NCBI GenBank assembly: GCA_018882545.1 | Contig: VERS01000013.1 | Span: 1-12,702 of the forward strand | Length of the DNA: 12,702 nucleotides | Direction: 5' to 3' | Source of the DNA: Mycobacterium sp. | GTDB taxonomy: Bacteria > Actinomycetota > Actinomycetes > Mycobacteriales > Mycobacteriaceae | In this document: positions 1-6,026 of the stretch, piece after piece | Layout: each line of letters begins with the position of its first letter | How positions within the stretch are numbered: position 1 is the first letter of the stretch | Made by a program: the position numbers and the translations under genes | The notes under the pieces: model-generated | Seen by the model: only the letters and a program-made list of their open reading frames with translations | What the model was told of the DNA's origin: nothing | The model's database searches: none

Positions 1-89
1 TGTGGTCTCTCCGCGACACCGAGGACGCACTGGAAAGTCTGCAGAAGGCTTTTCCCGACAGCGGCGTGAGTTTCAACGTCGCGAGCTGA
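1..89 (+). CDS. 3' end of an unidentified gene (partial)
   Basis: A reading frame entering from the left edge (codons from base 3) runs 28 residues to a TGA at 87-89. The visible tail, with the pieces TEDALESLQKAFPD and GVSFNVAS, has a normal amphipathic composition and GC-rich third positions, so it reads as the true C-terminus of a protein. It ends 188 bases before the PLD-family gene on the same strand, so the two could be co-transcribed. No family can be named from so short a tail. Confidence 0.5.
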   Translation, partial: WSLRDTEDALESLQKAFPDSGVSFNVAS

Positions 90-277
90 AAGTAGACCTC
101 TTCGACACATTGCGCCCTGGTCCCGCCGATCGTCCGGCTGAAAGGGGAGTCGCCTCACGCGGTCAACCCTGGAGATTGAGTGAGCGAGGTCCGTTATTCC
201 AAAGCATGTGATCTACGGGGCCTACGCGAAGCCCCATTCAGGCCCCCAAGCCGCCTCGCCTTTGAGACACTCCTGCG

Positions 278-1597
278 GTGGCCAGGGCGGTCGAGCGGGA
301 GTTTCTTGCCGCGGACGCCTATTCGCAGTGGCGCCGGCGGGTCAAATCAGCCGAGAAGAGCATCCGGGTCTACAGCCCCTACTTCGACGACCTAGTGGTG
401 AAGCTGCTGGGCAACTCGAAGTTGCCCGCCAAATGTCTGTCGGTCGTCACCGATCTCTCCCCGGACAGCGGCACACTCACCTATAGAAAGCAACTGCTCG
501 CTATACGCCGTCTGCTCAGCAGGGACGTCGAGGTTAGATCGCTTCCCCGGCTCCACTCCAAGGTTCTACTCATCGACGGCACAAGCGTCACCGTCGGCTC
601 CCAGAACTTCACCTCCTACGCGCGAAAGAGCAAAGAGACAACCGCTGTCCCTGTTCTTGATATGGCCCAATCGCGTTTCGTCGAGACGCTGGAGCGCTGG
701 TATCAGGCCGCCGAGTTGGTCGACGCTGAGTTGATCGACAAGATCCTCGAAGAGCTCGCTGCGCCGTTGGAAACGGCGCGGGCCGCCATTGAAGCCCTCT
801 CAACCGTGTACGGCAATGTCGTAGCGGATTACAGGGAGACCCAGCGCATGCTGGAGCAGCGGCGTTTGGAGCGTCATGAGGCTGCGGCCCGAGCCGCGGC
901 AGCCGCGGCAGCGATGCAACGGGCCGCAGCGGCCTCGCGCTATTCGGCCGGGCAGTCAGTGGCCTATGCGGAGCTGAAGGAAAAGCTTGTCTGCAACTAC
1001 CTCGGATATTGGACGCTTGATGCCGAGTCAGGTGTCGATTTGACTAGATGGCGAGAGGTCGATGATGCAGGCCGACTCGTGGACACCATCTCGCTAAAGC
1101 GGCTTTACTTTTACCCAATTCTGCTTGGTTCCGGAATGCGCATGGAGTTCGCTCGGGTCGGCAAGACGCGGATTACCTACCTATCCCGAGGCATCCGTGG
1201 GTCCACCGTGAACATCAAGGGCATTCGCCTCGGCTTTGTCATCGCCCTCCCCCACATGGAGCCGGATGGCGCGAACCTCGCCGTAACTTTCAGCTGGCCC
1301 AGCGAGGACCAGGTCGATGGCTACCAACTGCGCCTTCTATTCGATGGCGAACACGTCGAGCGAATCGGCGAAGGCCCTACCGGCCGTCCTCGGCGGCTTG
1401 ACCTCCTGACCACGCTGGTCCAGTCGACCTACGGCGATCCGGAGGCATGGGATGCCGTCCTGCAAGCGGTCCTGGCACCCAAACGCCTGGAGGGCTTCCT
1501 GGCGGAGAAGAACGCGCACATCTTCTTCCCGCGCGACGAATGGCTCCGGATCAACCTCATCAAATTTTTGGGTACGCCAGTCTTGCTAATCAAGTGA
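278..1597 (+). CDS. Phospholipase D-superfamily protein with a single HKD motif
   Basis: This is a 439-residue protein. Residues 93-110 show the PLD-superfamily HKD signature: H93, K95, D100, then the G-S-x-N element at 107-110 within LHSKVLLIDG and VGSQNFT. Only one HKD motif is present. Single-motif members such as Nuc and BfiI act as dimers, usually as nucleases, and I infer nuclease rather than lipase activity. Residues about 185-220 form a charged, then alanine-rich helix that may be a coiled coil or linker. Residues 225-439 form a C-terminal domain I do not recognise. There is no signal peptide, so the protein is probably cytoplasmic. The GTG at 278 was chosen because the frame is closed just upstream (TGA 263-265) and the PLD fold starts soon after. 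Similar standalone PLD proteins occur in defence islands (DrmC of DISARM is one PLD example), which fits the transposon-rich setting but is not proven. Confidence 0.85.
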   Translation: MARAVEREFLAADAYSQWRRRVKSAEKSIRVYSPYFDDLVVKLLGNSKLPAKCLSVVTDLSPDSGTLTYRKQLLAIRRLLSRDVEVRSLPRLHSKVLLIDGTSVTVGSQNFTSYARKSKETTAVPVLDMAQSRFVETLERWYQAAELVDAELIDKILEELAAPLETARAAIEALSTVYGNVVADYRETQRMLEQRRLERHEAAARAAAAAAAMQRAAAASRYSAGQSVAYAELKEKLVCNYLGYWTLDAESGVDLTRWREVDDAGRLVDTISLKRLYFYPILLGSGMRMEFARVGKTRITYLSRGIRGSTVNIKGIRLGFVIALPHMEPDGANLAVTFSWPSEDQVDGYQLRLLFDGEHVERIGEGPTGRPRRLDLLTTLVQSTYGDPEAWDAVLQAVLAPKRLEGFLAEKNAHIFFPRDEWLRINLIKFLGTPVLLIK

Positions 1598-1728
1598 GTC
1601 TTGGATCCTTGTTGGTGTTATCGCGATGCCGCCCTCGTCCTGCTGCCGTTCACCGCGTCGACGACTCTTTTTCGAATGCAAAAGTATTCGGGGCACTGAT
1701 TCCAACCAGCAACGTATGTCGAATACGG

Positions 1729-1745
1729 ACCTAACAGGTCTTTTG
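1729..1745 (+). terminator. Possible weak terminator after the PLD gene
   Basis: A 5-bp stem, GACCT/AGGTC with an AAC loop (1729-1741), is followed by TTTT (1742-1745). It lies 132 bases beyond the stop codon of the PLD-family gene. The stem is short, so this may be chance. Confidence 0.25.
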
Positions 1746-1750
1746 CAACG

Positions 1751-1817
1751 AAGATTGACAGGCCCCCAAGACACGCCGCACTTTTGTCAAAGTAGCCCGG
1801 CGTTTCCTGTCAATCTT
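1751..1817. repeat. Large nested palindrome
   Basis: Three inverted arms are nested around one centre: a perfect 12-bp pair AAGATTGACAGG (1751-1762) and CCTGTCAATCTT (1806-1817), a 6-bp pair ACGCCG (1773-1778) and CGGCGT (1798-1803), and a 5-bp pair ACTTT (1780-1784) and AAAGT (1789-1793) around a 4-base loop. TGTCAA occurs at 1785 and 1808, and its complement TTGACA at 1755. It could be a recombination or resolution site, two abutting element ends (Tn402-type ends begin TGTCA), or an RNA hairpin. The remainder of 1598-1847 shows no gene. Confidence 0.7.
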
Positions 1818-1847
1818 TCCTGCACCTCGACATGCTGCTGCAGCTGT

Positions 1848-1996
1848 TGTAGGTTCTCAGTTTTGACTGCACTTCCTCAGTGATGGCTGCACTTTCGCTG
1901 CACTTGTGCAGTGAAACCGAGATGAGAATTAGGCGCCGGATGGGCGAGAGGTGCACTGGAGTGCCGCTGTAGGTTTTCAGTTCTGACTGCACTTCC
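1848..1996 (+). repeat. Left array of transposon-end motifs
   Basis: Two 29-bp direct copies at 1848-1876 and 1968-1996 match at 27 of 29 positions and start exactly 120 bp apart. Each begins TGTAGGTT and ends GACTGCACTTCC. Between them are shorter echoes of the same block, such as GCTGCACTTTCGCTGCACTT near 1889-1908. From memory, Tn5053/Tn402 terminal repeats start TGTCATTTTCAG and contain GACTGCAC, which is close to these copies. Repeated sites of this kind fit binding sites for a TniA/TnsB-type transposase. The inner copy abuts the era-like fragment directly. Confidence 0.7.
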
Positions 1997-2062
1997 GCGC
2001 TCATCAAAGTCGCCAAGAACGGGCAGCAGGATCCCAAACAGTTGGGCAGGCTCGGCTTCTAG
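1997..2062 (+). pseudogene. era: 3' remnant of an era-like GTPase gene
   Basis: An open frame enters directly from the inner transposon-end motif. It reads A-L-I-K-V-A-K-N-G then QQDPKQLGRLGF and stops at TAG 2060-2062. The pattern V-K-V, basic spacer and a final LGF/LGY matches the C-terminus of the GTPase Era (E. coli Era has WVKV and RSLGY near its end). The G after KN sits where Era homologues usually have W, which suggests decay. Only about 21 codons remain. Its stop lies 7 bases from the stop of the convergent gene, a normal chromosomal spacing. A recO-like head 1.6 kb away supports the call, because era and recO are close neighbours in mycobacteria (Rv2364c and Rv2362c). Confidence 0.55.
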
Positions 2063-2069
2063 ACGACGG

Positions 2070-2816
2070 TCAGCGACCGCCCGCGGCTGCGCCGGACCGC
2101 AGCGCGGCGTCGACCCGCTCGAGCAACTGGGGGTCGTCGGGGTCGCCGTCGTTCCACATCTGCAGTGCGGTGAGCAGGTAGTCCGGTTGGATCGTCAGCC
2201 AGACGGTGTCGCGGCTGGTCGCCGGCCCCACCCGCACCGTCCCCCCGCCGCGGCCGGTACCGGTTGCGGTGTAACGGATTTCGGCGATGGGCAGCCAGGT
2301 CCACGCGCTGCTCATCGCCCTCGAGGCCGTGATCGACTGCACGGCCTCGCGCGGGATGTCGATCACGGTCCAGCCGTCGGCGGGCCGCGGGACGGTCAGT
2401 GCGGCGGGGGTGATCCGCAGCAGGCAGCGCCGCTGGGCGCGCAGGAAGGCGATCAGCGACATCGGAGCCACCACGATCAGAAACACACCGCCCCAGCCAA
2501 AGAATGGTGAATTGGACTGGAAGGCCAGCGCGACGGCACAGATTCCGATGAGCGGAGCAACGCCGAGAGCGGTGTAGGCGCCGGTTTCCTGCCACGGCGC
2601 GTAGTGGCAGACGACGGCGCCGGATTCACGGGTGATCGCCGGCCGGAAGATCCGGTGCCCGACCAGGATCACCGCCCCGCCAGTCGCCACCACCAGCGCC
2701 AGGACGTAGGACGGCTCGCTGGAGAACGCGCCGAACGCGGCCAGCGCGAGCAACATCCCGCCCAACAGGTACCGGAAGACCCGCCCGCCCCCCGAGATGA
2801 CACGGTCTTCGGCCAT
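2070..2816 (-). CDS. Four-helix membrane protein with a C-terminal PH-like region
   Basis: This is a 248-residue protein. Hydrophobic segments lie at about residues 13-31, 36-56, 80-99 and 107-126. The remaining ~120 residues are soluble and strand-rich, with short hydrophobic stretches such as LLRITPAALTV and TVIDIPREAV. This resembles the bacterial PH-domain arrangement of mycobacterial membrane proteins, but I cannot place the family with certainty. The frame is open further upstream to 2978, but the ATG at 2816 is preceded by a good ribosome binding site (GGGAGGG, 6 bases before it) and begins just before the first helix, so I chose it. It converges on the era-like tail and diverges from the lipoprotein gene. 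Its GC content is high and typical of core mycobacterial genes. Confidence 0.8.
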   Translation of the reverse strand: MAEDRVISGGGRVFRYLLGGMLLALAAFGAFSSEPSYVLALVVATGGAVILVGHRIFRPAITRESGAVVCHYAPWQETGAYTALGVAPLIGICAVALAFQSNSPFFGWGGVFLIVVAPMSLIAFLRAQRRCLLRITPAALTVPRPADGWTVIDIPREAVQSITASRAMSSAWTWLPIAEIRYTATGTGRGGGTVRVGPATSRDTVWLTIQPDYLLTALQMWNDGDPDDPQLLERVDAALRSGAAAGGR

Positions 2817-2947
2817 CAGCGGCCCTCCCGCGCAGCCAAGGCCGCGGGATCGGACGGGGGCTTTGCGGTCACCAGCGCAGCCTAGTGGCACCGATCCGGT
2901 GCGGATTTGTGTTTGCTGAGGGGCTCGGGTGCTGCGCCGGAGCGCGA

Positions 2948-2960
2948 TACTCTCGGTCTG
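2948..2960 (+). promoter_or_regulatory. -10 box for a leaderless transcript of the lipoprotein gene
   Basis: TACTCT (2948-2953) fits the mycobacterial TANNNT -10 element and ends 7 bases before the GTG at 2961, so transcription could begin at the start codon itself. No Shine-Dalgarno sequence precedes the GTG. An inverted repeat, GCACCG/CGGTGC (2888-2902), lies further upstream in the divergent intergenic region and could be an operator. Confidence 0.5.
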
Positions 2961-3587
2961 GTGAGGATCGGGGAGCAAATTCTGCGGCGGACGGCGATCG
3001 TTGCGGGGGTGATGGTGCTGGCGGCATGCGGTGTCGACGGGACGCCGGTGTCGGCGGGGCAGCCGGGCGCACCGGCGCCGGCCGCGCCGACGGTCGCCGC
3101 CGATCGGGTGGACGCGCTGCTGGTGCCGGTCAGCGCGGTGCCGGGTGGGCTGGATCCGGCGGGGTCGGCGAGTTCACCGTCGACGATGTCGCTGGGCTGC
3201 GTCGGCGATGATGCGTCGTGGTTCGGCCCCACCACCGAGGGGTTCCGCAGCGCCCGCTACAGCGGTGTGGGCAATCGTTACGTCGCCCAGGCGGTCGGGG
3301 TGTACTCCTCGGCTGACGAAGCGGCGTCGGTGTTCCAGGCGGGCGCCCAGCGGGTCCGGTCCTGCGGCAGCGACTCGCTGTTCATCGACGCGGTCTCGGC
3401 CGACCGGGCGGACTGGCACTTCACCGGCACCTCGGCGGTGTCCGGGGCGACCGGGACGATGGCCGGCTACACCGCCGGGGTGGTCGACAACGTCGTATAC
3501 CGGGTCTCGGCAGGGCTTTTCGACGATCCGGTCGCGGTGGCGAACTCGGTGGCCGGCGGGATCATCGCCAACGTGCGGGCGGGGTAA
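2961..3587 (+). CDS. Exported lipoprotein with a PknH-type sensor domain
   Basis: This is a 208-residue protein. It opens with a basic n-region (MRIGEQILRR), a hydrophobic core, and a lipobox LAAC at residues 20-23, so C23 would be lipidated. A Pro/Ala-rich linker (about 27-48) is followed by a domain matching the extracellular PknH_C-like sensor domain of mycobacterial lipoproteins such as LppH. Features are C80 in SLGCVGDD, a Y-x-G-x-G region, the QAVGVYSSADEAASVF segment, and C135 in RSCGS, which probably pairs with C80. The frame is open back to 2907, but that would bury the signal peptide. The GTG at 2961 fits both the signal peptide and the leaderless -10 box. Its stop lies 82 bases before the recO-like start. 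The role is probably envelope sensing or binding; the ligand is unknown. Confidence 0.85.
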   Translation: MRIGEQILRRTAIVAGVMVLAACGVDGTPVSAGQPGAPAPAAPTVAADRVDALLVPVSAVPGGLDPAGSASSPSTMSLGCVGDDASWFGPTTEGFRSARYSGVGNRYVAQAVGVYSSADEAASVFQAGAQRVRSCGSDSLFIDAVSADRADWHFTGTSAVSGATGTMAGYTAGVVDNVVYRVSAGLFDDPVAVANSVAGGIIANVRAG

Positions 3588-3669
3588 CCACCATGGCTTG
3601 ATGGTCAACGCCGATGGCCTGACGGCGCGCGTCCGCGCTGATGTCCCATCGCGGTGACAGACTTGACGA

Positions 3670-3860
3670 ATGCGTTTATGTCGGGATCGGGCGGTCGTGT
3701 TGCGTCAGCACAAGCTCGGCGAGGCCGACCGCATCGGCACCCTGCTCACTCGCGATGACGGCCTGGTCTCTCGGTTTTCGCACCGGCTCCAACACTGCGC
3801 AGCTCGACTCGACGATCGACAAGGCGCACATCGGGTTGACCGTCGCACCCGGTGACGCTG
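3670..3860 (+). pseudogene. recO: 5' fragment of recO (DNA repair protein RecO), decayed
   Basis: From the ATG at 3670 the first 33 residues read MRLCRDRAVVLRQHKLGEAD then RIGTLLTRDDGLV. This is nearly the mycobacterial RecO N-terminus as I recall it (MRLYRDRAVVLRQHKLGEAD, RIVTLLTRDHGLV). After 3768 the similarity stops in this frame. A weak echo of the next RecO block (AHI followed four residues later by PG) appears near 3824-3860 in another frame, implying small deletions and a frameshift. Nothing of the remaining ~200 residues is present. RecO loads RecA in gap repair, so this copy is non-functional unless an intact recO lies elsewhere. The fragment ends about 115 bases before the right transposon-end array. 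Confidence 0.75.
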
Positions 3861-3975
3861 CGGGTCTTGGTGCAGCCCTCAAGCGAGAGCGTGAGCGGGC
3901 CCGAGACGGGAGGTGTTCCTCAAGCCCGGATTGCACTGATCTTTCCGGCACGGCATGGCATCGGCGTGCCTGCTA

Positions 3976-4082
3976 GGAAGTGCAGCGCCCACCGAGAAAT
4001 TCCACGGTGCAGCCGGGTGAGAACATCCACTGAAAGTCAGATGAATCGCCTCGGAAAGTGCAGCGAAAAGTGAGAAACGACA
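3976..4082 (-). repeat. Right array of transposon-end motifs (inverted)
   Basis: There are three copies of the end motif in the opposite orientation to the left array: 3976-4004 (starts GGAAGTGCAG, contains CGAGAA, ends TTCCA), 4006-4029 (GGTGCAG, TGAGAA, ATCCA) and 4053-4082 (GGAAAGTGCAGCG, GTGAGAA, ACGACA). Read on the minus strand, the outer copy begins TGTCGTTTCTCAC and ends GCTGCACTTTCC, a close partner of the left outer copy. Multiple unevenly spaced sites per end are typical of TnsB/TniA-type transposase binding. Confidence 0.65.
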
Positions 4083-4084
4083 GC

Positions 4085-4102
4085 TGTAGGTTCTCACTTC
4101 CC
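4085..4102 (+). repeat. Further end-like motif on the tniQ side
   Basis: TGTAGGTTCTCACTTCCC repeats the start of the left-array motif (TGTAGGTTCTCAG). It begins two bases after the inverted copy ending at 4082, so the pair forms an imperfect palindrome centred on CAGCTG (4081-4086). It may be the left terminus of the element that carries tniQ, in which case the 1848-4082 unit sits exactly at that terminus. Confidence 0.5.
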
Positions 4103-4111
4103 GTGTCCATT

Positions 4112-4159
4112 TCTCAGACGCAATGTCCAGGCAATGTCCAATTGGACATCTGCGTGAGA
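4112..4159. promoter_or_regulatory. Operator-like palindrome cluster upstream of tniQ
   Basis: ATGTCCA occurs at 4123-4129 and again at 4134-4140, where it opens a perfect 16-bp palindrome, ATGTCCAATTGGACAT (4134-4149). The two direct copies are 11 bp apart, about one helical turn. Outer arms TCTCA (4112-4116) and CGCA (4119-4122) are mirrored by TGCG (4151-4154) and TGAGA (4155-4159). It lies about 50 bp before the tniQ start. A repressor site or an additional transposase-binding site are both possible. Confidence 0.6.
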
Positions 4160-4211
4160 CGAAGCAAGCCCGCCCGCGTGTTCGCCGGCGCTCGGCGATA
4201 GCGACCGAGCA

Positions 4212-4745
4212 TTGACAGTTCCGGTGCGCACATTGCCGAAGCGCGTTGCGCCGCTCGACGACGAGGCAATCGACTCGTGGACCGAAAGTCTCGCGATCGC
4301 GCACCAGGCTCAGTTGGGGGAGGTAGCAGCAGCTCTCGGTCTACCGTGGCGGCAATGGCCACCGTGGGTCGTGTCTCTAACCCGCGAGCAGAGCTCCAAA
4401 ATCTCTGCTGCGACGGGATTTCCACCGGATCGAATCGGTGAGATGTCTCTACACAAGTACGACGGTACGGCGCTGGAATTCGCCGATGACGGCACGAGCT
4501 TCTCTCGCGGATTTCCCTTTGGTGCACGTGGCTGGTCGCGCTACTGCCCGAAGTGCCTCGACGAAACGTCCGGACGCTGGCGACTCCAATGGCGGCTTGG
4601 GTGGACCTTTGCGTGTCTGACCCACAACTGTCTTCTTGTGGACCAATGTCCGACGTGTTTGAGCCACCAGCGTGAGCGACAGCGTGCACATAACCTTGTG
4701 CCACGACCTGGGATCTGTTGCGGAAACTTCGCTTCCGCAGGGTAA
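4212..4745 (+). pseudogene. tniQ: TniQ-family transposition protein, truncated by an IS
   Basis: The N-terminal part of TniQ, the target-selection partner of TniA/TniB (and relative of TnsD), is preserved. Visible features are LPKRVAPLDDEAIDSW near the start, SLTREQSSKISAATGF at 56-70, and the zinc-finger block YCPKC (C112, C115), CLTHNC (C135, H138) and QCPTC (C146, C149) around RWRLQWRLGW. The frame then runs into the IS left end and stops at TAA 4743-4745, giving 177 residues, far shorter than usual TniQ proteins. The start is TTG at 4212, or GTG at 4224; neither has a strong ribosome binding site. No tniA, tniB or remaining tniQ is visible in the window. It is probably non-functional, although the folded N-domain could survive. 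Confidence 0.85.
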
Positions 4746-4770
4746 GTCCCCCGGGATGGTGGGGTTTCGG
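4740..4770 (+). repeat. IS256-family left inverted repeat
   Basis: It starts GGGTAAGTCCCCCGGG and pairs with the complement of 9326-9357 with several mismatches and a one-base shift. It forms the junction with tniQ. Confidence 0.65.
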
Positions 4771-4825
4771 GCCTGAGATCGACCGCGTCCGGGCTGTGCC
4801 GGGTGTGTCGTTGAGGGCTTCGGGG

Positions 4826-4900
4826 TGGGTCATCGCGTAGTGGTCAGTGAGTTACCGACCAAAGTGACTCAAGCAAAGGAACACACCACGCGATGACCCA
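4826..4900 (+). promoter_or_regulatory. Hairpin sequestering the IS transposase start codon
   Basis: A perfect 13-bp inverted repeat pairs TGGGTCATCGCGT (4826-4838) with ACGCGATGACCCA (4888-4900). The right arm contains the transposase ATG (4893). In a transcript entering from outside the IS, this stem would hide the start codon; a transcript starting inside the loop (4839-4887), which also contains the AAAGGA ribosome binding site, would not form it. Blocking translation from impinging transcripts by such hairpins is known for other insertion sequences, for example IS10 and IS50. Confidence 0.6.
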
Positions 4901-5903
4901 TGATCATTCTGCCTTGCTCGCCCAGCTCGACACCCTGAAGTCCGCCGACGCCGGTGCGGTGTTCGCCGAGTTGATCCGCGCCGGGCTGCAGGCGTTGATC
5001 GAGGCCGAGGCCACCGAGAAGATCGGCGCAGGCCGCTACGAGCGCACCGAGGAGCGCGGCACCCACCGCAACGGACATCGGTCCAAGACGGTGTCAACGA
5101 CCTCCGGGGACGTCGAGCTCAAGATCCCCAAGCTTCGGGTGGGGTCGTTCTTCCCGGCCCTGTTGGAGCGGCGCCGGCGTATCGACAAGGCGCTGCACGC
5201 GGTGATCATGGAGGCCTACGTGCATGGGGTCTCCACCCGTAGCGTCGATGACCTCGTGGTCGCCCTGGGGGTGGATTCGGGGATCTCCAAGTCGGAGGTG
5301 TCGCGGATCTGCGCCGGTTTGGACCGCGAGGTCGAGGCCTTCCGCAGCCGCACCCTGACCCACACCGAATTTCCCTACGTGTTCTGCGATGCGACCTTCT
5401 GCAAGGTCCGCGTCGGGGCCCATGTGGTCTCCCAGGCCCTGGTGGTGGCCACCGGGGTGTCCATCGAGGGCACTCGCGAGGTGCTGGGCACCGCAGTCGG
5501 CGACAGCGAGTCCTTCGAGTTCTGGCGCGAGTTCCTGGCCAGCCTCAAGGCCCGGGGCTTGGCCGGGGTGCATCTGGTCATCTCCGACGCCCACGCCGGA
5601 CTTAAAGCCGCTGTCACCCAACAGTTCTCCGGATCGTCCTGGCAGCGGTGCCGGGTGCATTTCATGCGCAATTTGCACGGTGCGGTCTCGGCTAAGCATG
5701 CCCCGGCGGTGACCGCGGCGGTCAAGACGGTCTTTGCCCACACCGATCCTGAGGAGGTCGCCGCCCAGTGGGACACCGTCGCGGACTCCCTGGCTGTCAG
5801 TTTCCCCAAGGTGGCCGCGATGATGAACGAGGCCAAGACCGACGTGCTGGCGTTCACCGCGTTCCCGCGGGCGCATTGGCAGAAGATCTGGTCGAACAAC
5901 CCC
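4893..5903 (+). pseudogene. IS256-family transposase, N-terminal part (interrupted gene)
   Basis: These are 337 codons of an IS1245-like DDE transposase. An N-terminal DNA-binding region (with RNGHRSKTV and a conserved IPKLRVGSFFPALLERRRR block at 78-96) leads into the catalytic core: D166 in FCDATFCKVRV and D232 in LVISDAHAGL, then CRVHFMRN at 253-260. The family sequence stops after WSNNP (codons 333-337). The frame continues 15 unrelated residues into the inner element and ends at 5951. The catalytic glutamate lies in the downstream fragment (9053-9280), so this piece is inactive on its own. AAAGGA 12-17 bases upstream serves as a weak ribosome binding site for the ATG at 4893, and a hairpin covers the start. 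Confidence 0.9.
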
Positions 5904-5904
5904 A

Positions 5905-5922
5905 TATCGGTTAACCGGCCCT
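5905..5922 (+). repeat. Left end of the recombinase element
   Basis: The tip TATCGGTTAA (5905-5914) contains half of a 10-bp palindrome CGGTTAACCG (5908-5917), followed by CCGGCCCT (5915-5922). TATCGGTTGA recurs inverted at 8997-9006, where it overlaps the end of the second recombinase gene, and CCGGCCCT recurs inverted at 9042-9049. These are candidate recombinase-binding sites. Confidence 0.5.
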
Positions 5923-6026
5923 GGCAGGACACGCGGCCGGCTGCGGCGTGAGATCCGCGGCGGTGGCCCTGGGCGGGTGGATGCTCTGCTGAGGACAGGG
6001 CACCGAGGGGGAAGGCGGGATCAGCG

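Larger units (their letters stand above)
1848..4082. mobile_element. Putative transposase-less unit with Tn402/Tn7-like ends carrying a chromosomal fragment
   Basis: The segment starts with TGTAGGTTCTCAG at 1848 and ends with GTGAGAAACGACA at 4082, which are imperfect inverted copies of one motif. A second inverted pair lies inside (1968-1996 and 3976-4004). The five bases GCTGT lie immediately outside both ends (1843-1847 and 4083-4087), as expected for the 5-bp target duplication of Tn402/Tn5053/Tn7-like elements. The interior (1997-3975) has no transposase. It carries an era-like tail, two genes, and a recO-like head. I infer a non-autonomous unit, or the relic of two insertions flanking a chromosomal block. 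GCTGT also precedes AGG in the inner left copy, so the duplication could partly reflect the motif itself. Confidence 0.55.

Noticed and set aside
180..395. Open frame beginning GTG 180 (MSEVRYSKACDLRG...) as an upstream part of the PLD protein through a frameshift
   Set aside because: The PLD frame has its own GTG at 278 and the upstream peptide has no recognisable PLD features; no frameshift signal is seen.
1848..1996. Possible CRISPR repeats (two 29-bp near-identical copies)
   Set aside because: Only two copies lie 120 bp apart, the others are inverted and degenerate, and there are no regular spacers or cas genes.
1810..2037. 75-codon minus-strand frame across the left array
   Set aside because: Its sequence is just the repeat translated twice (EVQSELKTY and EVQSKLRTY), followed by the antisense of the era-like tail.
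3833..3880. Peptide GLTVAPGDAAGLGAAL, which resembles a glycosyltransferase tail motif
   Set aside because: The AHI and PG spacing fits a decayed, frameshifted RecO better, and no other glycosyltransferase block is present.
4114..4833. Long minus-strand open frame over tniQ and the IS left end
   Set aside because: It crosses the tniQ/IS junction and lies opposite a clear tniQ reading frame, so it is a GC-driven shadow.
5094..5876. Long minus-strand open frame opposite the IS transposase
   Set aside because: It mirrors the high-GC coding frame of an established transposase and has no own start signal.
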